Below are positions 56,901 through 64,000 of a DNA stretch of 64,000 bases, piece by piece. The position numbers and the translations under genes are program-made. The DNA is taken from the NCBI RefSeq assembly GCF_963675165.1, contig NC_087381.1:3534001-3598000 (forward strand). The letters are read 5' to 3'. Under the pieces are notes generated by a model. It was not told the DNA's origin. It ran no database searches and was given only the letters and a program-made list of their open reading frames with translations. Each line of letters starts with the position of its first letter. Positions within the stretch are counted from its first letter, which is position 1. Origin of the DNA: Halichondria panicea (Eukaryota; Porifera; Demospongiae; Suberitida; Halichondriidae).

Positions 56901-59900
56901 ATCATGTAGTAAAGATTAGATAAGAACATTCAAATCTGATTGGCTAAATACTCATGGTTGCTATGATCTAAAATGCTTAGACACTGTTTAGGAAGTTTCC
57001 ACATGATTTAGAAGTCCTCAGGGCTAGTAGAACCCTCACTGCGTTCGGGATACTACAACTAGCCCTTTGGGCTTCTAAATCATGTAGAAACTTCCTAAAC
57101 AGTGTCTAACTATTATACAGACACAAACGGACAGACACATCAATTATCACTCTACCTGCTGCGCAATGCGCGTACACACGGGGTAATTATCTATTTTTGG
57201 CATGGCATATGAACATAATTTCCCATTTTTAGGGCACCAATGACTAAGAAAACAGTTGATGAGCTCCTGGCCTCATTGGGGGTGCAGAACCTTGGAAAAG
57301 TATCTCGGTGTTTGAAGGCTGGGATACTCAACGGAGCGGTTAAACTGCTAACACCTGAAAATGATCCTGGAAATAAGTTCGGATTGAATCAAGTAAGCTG
57401 AACCTACTGAACTGTTCTGATGAGGAGATTCGTTTGAGTGTAATAAAGCTGTTTGTAGACCTTGCAAAGTACTAAATACTCATGATGTTGCTATGCTACT
57501 AATAGCAGGGCTCGCGCGAAAAATATTAGCATGACAGTCCAATTAATGTTTTGATCTGACAACATGTAATTTTGCTCTGACATGCAAAGTTGGCTAGGCT
57601 ATACAATTTCTATATTCAAAATCAGGCACACAAGTCATCGGTTCTTGTGCATGAGGCTGGCAGCATGATCTTCGAAGTTGGACTCTCGAATATTCCTTGA
57701 GCCATCAATAAACTCGTTTAGGCCTGATAGCTTATCATGAAACTTTGTAGAGAAAGACCCACCAGCCAAAGAGAGAGACCGACCATTCAGCCAGAGAGAG
57801 ATAATAAACTAAGAACTTCAGAGACAGTTCGCTTGCTCTCAGTTAGCTAACTACATTGAATGTACAGCCACGAGGAAATTTGTAATTCTTGATCATTTTC
57901 ACTGATCCATTTAATATCCACACTTCTTGTTCTGAGCTACAGTAGAACCTCCATTATCCGGCCCTCCATTATCCGGAACCTCCATTATCCGGCTTGGCAG
58001 TTTTCAGATTAAATAATTCAGAAAATGGGCGTGTCCCTAAAATGCGCATGCGCGTTGCAGCTGTTACCATGGAGACATGCCTGCTTATCTTCTGCGCATG
58101 CGCAGACAACCATGCGGCACTGCTGTTTATCAATAAAGTGGGTGGATCAAGGCGTGGTTTATCTATTCGATTATCCGGCATATTCACTTATCCGGCCTGC
58201 TTCTGGAACCAAGGTGTCCGGATAATCGAGGTTCTACTGTACAAGAACTCTGATAAGGGCTCTTACTAGTGCTAGAATAGCTAACCCCTATATAGCGATC
58301 TCTGGCTAGCTCTACATGTATGCTCTGACAAAATGTCTGACTAACACGTGCAATGATCGGACACGTGAACATAATGACCGGATTTTGTCAGGTGACAGAC
58401 TGTAATTTTGAGCCCTGTAATAGCTATCGTTACAGAGTTACTCCTAAAAAGTGCACGGCATTTGTTACTTAGCCTTTGTACTAAGTCACTAGCACAGTGC
58501 GTGTTTTAAATTAATGGCTACATTGCAGGGGGGCTGCATCCAGGATTTTGGATCAGGGGGGGGCGAATTGGGCAATTTAAAAATGTAGGAGGGGCGAAGT
58601 CATCATTATAGCAGTACAAATGATTCTGCCAGATCCTAGAGGGGAGCCCAGGGGGGGGGAAATTACCCCCCTCCCCCCTCAATGCATCCCTGCATTGTAT
58701 ATCCGCTTTTGTAACAATACAGTGGCTGCAGATCACTGTATCCAATGCAGGTGCTGGTGACTGACAGTTGCTGTTACGAATGTGGCGAGGACGTCACGTG
58801 CACAGTGCGAGATGTTCTGTACCAACCGGACTATGGGGGCAATGGCTATGGAGATGTGAGCTTTTGTTTAAATAATCTACATCTTAGATGACAAAATGTT
58901 AAGCCTGGCTTTATATTAATTTTATCATTGTCCTTTGTAAAGAGATTCTCCGGTATTGGAATCTTTTTTTGGAATTCCTAACACAGGCTTGATTGATAAC
59001 ACTGTTCATGTCAGCAGGGTGTCATACAGGGGGGAAGGGGGATACCCCCCCTAGCTCCAATCCCCCCCTTTTTTGCATTCAGGTACTAGTTGTATGACTG
59101 AGTGTCCATAGCTGAAAATTTTACATACTTATAACAGGGTATTGAAATAACAGTTGACCTTTTTTAGCAAAATTTTCTCTTATTTCCCCCTCTACTTCAA
59201 AATCCTGTATGACACCCTGGTCAGGAAATAATTTTTAACAGTGTCTCCATGGTAATGTGAATAGGGAGCATGATGGACTGTACTTCACTAAAATGTGATC
59301 AGGTCACAGTAGTGTTGCCTCCTTGTACAGGGTGCTCCTAACGCCACACTCAAGTGTGAGGGGGAGGACTGTGGGGGCATATTTGTGACTGAGATCTGCC
59401 GTGGTGTGTTTGGCTATGACAGTGGAAAGTTCTTCAACCACTGCACCAAGTGTCCACAATTTGGAAGGTGTCTTGGTAAGCAGCTGTATACAATCATGAC
59501 ACCCCAACTGCATGTAATTTTTAGGTAATGTATGTATGTTTGATAATTATGTATGGGTTATCTCGTTATCTTGCAGTTAATTGTGTACACGCACAATGCT
59601 TTATAATGCGTGGGCGGTCATGGGCTATTATAGTAGTTTGTTGATTCGTGTATTCTGCATGAGTTTGCCCACCTGGTTGCCATAGCACTGTGTTTACAGC
59701 ATGGATAGCCTCCACACAACAATTAAGTTATTAATTTGGGTGTTAAAGCTTCGTTCTCAAATAAAGGTACGTTACCTTGCACGTTGGCTGTACAGCTATG
59801 TAGCTACGTAAACGCAGCTATAGTTCGAGCCACGATATTGCACGTGCTTTATTGTGGGCTCCAGGCTTGTTCACTGATTCTGATCTATTTCTAGTGCCAT

Positions 59901-62149
59901 TGCATGTCTGACCATGCACCACTGCCGCCGTTGGACAGTACCTGGCATAATTATAGCCTCGCGAGCAGCCATCTAAGGGGAGAAGGACGTCTGGTTGAAA
60001 TGGCCGCTTTTCCATGAGCCTGTTTCAGAATGTTGTCGCACCAATCAGATTGCCAGGTTTCTATATCCTGGGTATGGTTTTACGTTACCTGTAGAAAGGA
60101 AGTGTGCGCTATAAAGATAAGCAGCTAGATCAGAAGCCTAGAAGCTAGATTACTCTGCACAAAAAATTAAGCTGCTGCTATTCGTGACAGTGTTGCTGTC
60201 ATAAAGTTAGGTTATAAGGAGCTCATAGCCTCGTTCCCAGGCTCTCCTTTTTCTGTTCTTAGTCGCAGTCGTTTAATAAGATAAAATATGGTATTGATTG
60301 GAGGAATAAAGAAAGAAATAGAGATAGAGTTAAGAAAAAGGAGAGCCGGGTATGCGAAGTTGCGTGATGGTAGAAGGGTGAAATTGAGCATGGGCATGTA
60401 GAGATTGAGATATTGGACTGCCCTCGATCCTCGATCTATGAATAAACTTTGTACAAGACTGGTGGACATGCATGGCCATAGACTTGGAATTGGCAAGCAG
60501 TTCAATTAAAATATACTGTGCTTTTCTACTTAATTAATCAATTGTATAGTGATGTGTTGTGATAAACACATCACATTCCTGAGTATCACGGAAAAGCGGC
60601 CACTTCGACCAGACGTCCTTCCCCCTTCTGACAGCTGCTCGCTAGACTTAACTTGGCATACATTTCGTATCTGATTTTCTTTGGGGTGCCGTTTGTGTCA
60701 AAACACGATGTGTAAAAGCTGCATGTTTAACTCACTGTATCGGTATCACGTGTCACTAAAGCGTGATGCCGATTTAGTAAAGCAAGAGGCCGATACAGTG
60801 AGTGGATTTTCAGTACATTATAAACATGCAGTTTTTACATATTGTGTTTTGACACGAATGGCACCCCATATTTCCTGTAATAATTATAGCTTTCATCAAG
60901 GATAAAAAAAAATTAGGAGGAAGATTTGGGCCCCGCGTAAATGCATCGCAAATGTTTGTCTATGCCAACTTTTGTTAATTACATCATCTAACGCATCAGA
61001 GTAGATCTACTTTATAGTTAATCATGTGATTACATCATAGATAGAATAGGAAGGGGATTGGAAACGAAAACGTTTGCGTGAAACACTCCGCGTTATAGGG
61101 TGTGACTAGAACTACAAAGGATTATTTTTATAGTCAGCATGCTCATTACCTACTGCTCTACAATGTGCTGTAGAAGCAGTGAAATTGACCATTTTTAATG
61201 TTGATTTTTCTAAGAGAATTTAGCTCTAAAAAGTCGGCTAAGCAACGCAGCCACATCACTAAACAAATAAATGCTATAAAAGAAGGAATAGCCCTTACTA
61301 TGAAGTCATGGGAGGTCAAGGCCCGTGGTGTGTCTAAAAGTATACTAAAGCAGTTTGAAGGACTATACTGCAAACGTCTATGAACAGTATAGCTTATCCA
61401 TAGCATGAAGCCATTATTATTTATATCCCGTTGCTACGTTGTTGCCAAGTGTAATATGTAGCATAATGCACTGCTGAAAGTCATAATGCACTAACCGCAA
61501 ACTCACAATGCACTAACCACAAAACGCCCCTCTGGCATTAGACAGACAATTAAATTAAATATTGTATCATGCATGAGTATCAAAGTAAGTCCAGCTATGC
61601 AGGAATATTCAGCACTGCTGGAGTTTCTTCTTTGCAACCATGCAGGTTTTAAAATTGTCCAAGGCTCATTTTGTGGAAGATTCTGTGTTCCTAGACCTAG
61701 TCCTCGACTTCGTGATGCATGTCAATTCTGCTTCACCATAATTATAGCACTAGAAGCGGCTCTTTTTGCTGGGGGCTTCACTGTGTAATAGCAGTATTAG
61801 CAATACTTTGCTAATAGCACTTTTTTGTGTAGAAAAGTAGGATAATAGCATTAATAGCAGGGTGCTATTAGGGGTTGCTATTATGCTAAAAGCCAATACT
61901 GCACCTATATAACACGTGCACTTGGGATGCATGGCATATATTGCATACATCCCTCGTGCCCGTGTTATAACTATAACCAGGAGTACTCCTGCTATAACAT
62001 GTGTGTATTAATTTTGTAATGTACCGTGTCTATCTTTGGCAGGTGACTATAGGGAGTGTCACTGTTCCAAGTGTGGTGACCACTTTTTCATGACTTCATT
62101 TGGGGGTGGCTGTTACACCTGTGACAAAAAACGCAAACGCCGAATTTGA
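53922..62149 (+). CDS. AT-hook protein with a novel cysteine-rich domain
   Basis: Six exons: 53922-53988, 54410-54500, 57233-57392, 58751-58855, 59331-59475 and 62043-62149. All phases agree (1, 2, 0, 0, 1), giving 224 residues. Residues 14-30 hold an AT-hook (KRGRGRPKGSRNKPK), then a Lys-rich linker and a helical segment (TVDELLASLGVQNLGKVSRC). The C-terminal half has about 16 cysteines in pairs: CCYECGEDVTC, LKCEGEDCGG, HCTKCPQFGRC, ECHCSKCGDH and CYTCDKKRKRR, consistent with two or three zinc sites. The AT-hook suggests minor-groove DNA binding in the nucleus; the basic KKRKRRI end could be a nuclear signal. I know no family with this Cys pattern. The start ATG follows AAGAGTAGATC. The long introns are filled with MITEs, but the coding sequence is clean, so it is probably a live gene. 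Confidence 0.85.
55281..55487. mobile_element. MITE, TACCGTATTACTAG family
   Basis: Ends TACCGTATTACTAGAATATT and ATATCCTAGTAATACGGTA. 207 bp, in intron 2 of the AT-hook gene. A different family from the TACCGTATAGCGGG elements despite the shared first seven bases. Confidence 0.85.
56978..57108. mobile_element. 131-bp foldback element
   Basis: Arms TAGACACTGTTTAGGAAGTT and AACTTCCTAAACAGTGTCTA (the right copy has the same bases in inverse), continuing inward over CATGATTTAGAAG and GGGCTAGT. Nearly a full-length hairpin. Confidence 0.85.
57940..58239. mobile_element. 300-bp pogo/Tigger-like MITE, copy 2 (inverted)
   Basis: TA-bounded, CAGTAGAACCTCCATTATCC to GATAATCGAGGTTCTACTG. Inverted copy of 29585-29883 with only scattered differences, including around the ATTAAATAATTC stretch. 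Confidence 0.88.
58524..58694. mobile_element. G-rich MITE with TGCAGGG ends
   Basis: Left TTGCAGGGGGGCTGCATCC, right AATGCATCCCTGCA. Interior runs of G and C. Similar to debris at 46704-46860 and 28165-28235. Confidence 0.6.
59015..59219. mobile_element. MITE, CAGGGTGTCATACAG family, 5-bp target duplication
   Basis: Ends CAGGGTGTCATACAG and CTGTATGACACCCTG, flanked by GTCAG at 59010-59014 and 59220-59224. Confidence 0.86.
59955..60650. mobile_element. ~690-bp element with GGACGTCTGGT inverted arms
   Basis: The left arm (about 59957-60015) has GCGAGCAGC, GAAGGACGTCTGGTTGAAAT and GGCCGCTTTTCC. The right arm (about 60590-60647) has the complement of each in reverse order. No transposase frame in between. 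Confidence 0.7.
60683..60867. mobile_element. 185-bp MITE with GGGGTGCC ends
   Basis: Left GGGGTGCCGTTTGTGTCAAA and right TTTTGACACGAATGGCACCCC, with about 46-bp arms. The centre holds a second inverted pair around CACTGTATCGG and CCGATACAGTG. Confidence 0.88.
60868..62042 (+). other. Intron 5 of the AT-hook gene, remainder
   Basis: No exon supported. A fragment of the TCATAGAT.GA.AGG...GGGAT.GGAAACG repeat lies at 61024-61062. The 61780-61900 region is rich in AATAGCA/TGCTATT units. Confidence 0.5.
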
Positions 62150-63118
62150 CTGAAGCCATGTCCATCAAAACTCACATAATTATTCTATAATTACATACCC
62201 ATTACTCATTTCATCAACTGTTACTCAAACTCAATCCTTCATTCTCTATTGACTCTACTCGTTTTATCAATCAACCGTTGTGTTGTGTTATCTTGTTATT
62301 CAGTTTGTACAACACGTACACTGAGGCATAAATATATTTATCACTGTTTATTGCTCCAGTCAATTCTGGTGGGTATACCACAAGGTACGGTATAACACTA
62401 ATTAAATTCAGCCTCGATCCACATGTACACATGCATCAAAAGGTTTGATCTATCAAGCAATGCTTTGCTGGTCTGGTCAGTGGTGGCCCATGCCTCGTGC
62501 GTGCTAACAGTTACGTGTATACAGTCCGTTACAACTTTATAAGAGTAAATTTGTCTCCCTGGAAATAAATCATAATAATTATATATAGTTCACACAGACG
62601 GATCAATTATAGGATCACAGCATAATTATGTCAGTTCAGGCAGCCAGAGACATTATCTATAACGAATGCTTGTAGCAATCATGGTATATACTATTACCGG
62701 GTATATATGCATATGCATGTATACATGTAATCATGTTCATTATTGCTTGCTTACATAATGTATTATCGTGATTTTTTGCTATTCAAGGATTCTCACAAAA
62801 TTCATGCCAGTTATACACATATCTGCATGGATTCAGCATGTAATCATGTTCATTATTGCTTGCTTACATGTATTATCGTGATTTTTTGCATTCTCACAAA
62901 ATTCATGCCAGTTATACACATAATATTATCTGCATGGATTCAGCATTGCACAACCAGTAGAAAGATGATAATTATAAGTGATATATAATATTGTGTGAGA
63001 ACACGGTGTCCACATAAATATAAGGTAACAAAAATGCACACAAAGGGAACAGGATTGTGGGAAAGTAATAAACATCATGACCTGCCCCAGTCAAAAAGCC
63101 ACTAATGCCAATTAATAG
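62150..63118. other. Intergenic between two convergent genes
   Basis: 3' UTR of the AT-hook gene at the left (GGCATAAATATATTTATCAC near 62330 may include a weak polyadenylation signal). The 3' side of the kinase gene is at the right. Contains the tandem duplication 62724-62946. Confidence 0.5.
62724..62946. repeat. Head-to-tail duplication of ~112 bp
   Basis: CATGTAATCATGTTCATTAT to ATCTGCATGGATTCAG occurs at 62724-62836 and 62837-62946, differing by small indels only. Confidence 0.92.
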
Positions 63119-63235
63119 TTACGATTTCAAATTCTCTGCCAGTTTTAGTCTGATTCTTGCCACTGTGGGTCGACCATCGGGTGAGGCTGACCAACATTCC
63201 TTCATTAGCAGGACAATATTCTGATAGAAGTGGAC
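63119..63235 (-). CDS. Protein kinase, last coding exon (5' part outside window)
   Basis: After the acceptor CTCATCTCAG the frame reads VHFYQNIVLLMKECWSASP, then DGRPTVARIRLKLAENL, ending TAA at 63119-63121. This is the C-terminal subdomain XI of the kinase fold; the C-W-x4-P-x2-RP pattern (here CWSASPDGRP) is typical of tyrosine and tyrosine-like kinases. A short tail after it suggests the kinase domain is at the protein's C-terminus. Upstream exons lie to the right of the window or in 63236-64000, where I recognise none. Confidence 0.8.
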   Translation of the reverse strand, partial: VHFYQNIVLLMKECWSASPDGRPTVARIRLKLAENLKS

Positions 63236-63472
63236 CTGAGATGAGAGAGAGAGAGAGGTTCCTCAGTCAACATTAATATGCCCCCAAATGTGTATATATA
63301 ACTGTACAGTCAGTACCCATGCATCAATAAAAGTTCCGTTTCTATAAAAACGCATGTATAAACGGTAGCGTTAAATCGGATGCAGAACGACCACTTCCCT
63401 CATTATAAATCAAAACAGTGACGTTATCATGAACAATTTAACACGATGATACTGTTTACAATGAGCTAGCTA

Positions 63473-63626
63473 CAGTGGAACCTCTGTTAACAATCGTCTC
63501 TGAATAAAGGCCAGTTGCTATATGAATGAATAGTTTGTGTACAAAACAACCTCTCAACAAAGGCCACCTCCGTATATAGGCCAAAACATTGTTCCCCAAG
63601 GTGTCTGTTCTAGAGGGGTTCCACTG
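63473..63626. mobile_element. 154-bp MITE, CAGTGGAACCTCT family
   Basis: TA-bounded with ends CAGTGGAACCTCTGTTAACA and TAGAGGGGTTCCACTG. Pogo/Tigger-like by ends, a different family from 29585. It lies in the presumed last intron of the kinase gene. Confidence 0.83.
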
Positions 63627-64000
63627 TATTACAGGTCACAGATGACTTGCATGGAGGGCCACTTAGTCTTAGGGCTGATGCAACCGAGAACAATTGGGCA
63701 ACAGTGCACTGTTGCAAAATAGCACTTCTAAGCCAACTAAAGCACTAGACAATCAGCAATTAATACTAGTACTGTAGCACACAAGCTAGCTACACACGAG
63801 CACAAGTTAACGAATCTGCTCACTCAGTAATTTTCTGCATATGCGTGAAAATGGTAGCATTTTTGCATAATACAATGCGTTCATTTTATGTGTTTAAACG
63901 GGAAGAGTAGGTTTTACGTAAACAGAATGGGAACGTTTTACTGTAAATACACCACTATAAGAATAGTAATAGTAATACCACTACCGTATATAGAACGAGT

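Noticed and set aside
61573-61788. 71-residue plus-strand ORF in intron 5 of the AT-hook gene
   Set aside because: No recognisable domain, no splice context, in repeat-rich intron; not distinguishable from chance.
1-64000. CRISPR array, bacterial operon or phage content
   Set aside because: Direct repeats here are exon duplications, minisatellites or MITEs. Introns and animal domains rule out a prokaryotic source.

Overview
This is a eukaryotic, almost certainly metazoan, window. The genes have many introns with GT/AG borders, several introns are only 51-52 bp, and the domain set (sushi, NIDO, AMOP, VWD, calcium-binding EGF, mucin repeat, tyrosine-kinase C-terminus) is animal. Compact introns, the very frequent word TATAATTATA, and the dense load of small inverted-repeat transposons make me favour a demosponge. 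That is inference from style; I could not run a species search.

Layout. (1) Positions 1-25461, plus strand: one giant mosaic gene whose 5' end lies before the window. I traced 58 exons with consistent splice phases, about 4,400 codons. The order is eight nearly identical sushi (CCP) exons, two diverged CCPs, NIDO, AMOP, VWD, a cadherin-like segment, six EGF-type exons, fourteen CCPs, then a second NIDO, AMOP, VWD, cadherin-like segment and EGF series, a 36-bp-period Thr/Pro mucin repeat, a juxtamembrane domain, one transmembrane helix and a cytoplasmic tail. It resembles mucin-4/SUSD2-type surface proteins but carries the module twice. (2) 25.5-34.7 kb: transposon-rich DNA with a broken multi-exon gene of unknown family (minus), a non-LTR retrotransposon remnant (plus) and a hypothetical three-exon gene piece (minus). 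(3) 34754-44126, minus: a complete six-exon phospholipid phosphatase (PAP2 family). Its last intron, 6.2 kb, holds many repeats and a zinc-ribbon ORF. (4) 44.4-45.9 kb: a second, differently damaged copy of the 3' part of the broken gene in (2). (5) 49011-51869, minus: a decayed Ginger-like transposon gene with H2C2 finger, DDE integrase, Ulp1-like protease and PHD finger, interrupted by a 764-bp inverted-repeat element with a 9-bp target duplication. (6) 53922-62149, plus: a six-exon gene for an AT-hook protein with an unfamiliar cysteine-rich C-terminal domain. (7) 63119-63235, minus: the last coding exon of a tyrosine-type protein kinase.

The genes do not look like one pathway. What unites the window is mobile-element activity: at least twenty small inverted-repeat elements in several families, many with visible target duplications. 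The giant gene has also been shaped by internal duplication at four scales: whole module, CCP exon plus intron, an EGF exon patch, and the mucin repeat. The most promising undescribed items are the doubled CCP-NIDO-AMOP-VWD architecture, the AT-hook/Cys-rich protein, the integrase-Ulp1-PHD element, and two unrelated elements sitting back to back between three copies of one 9-bp target site.
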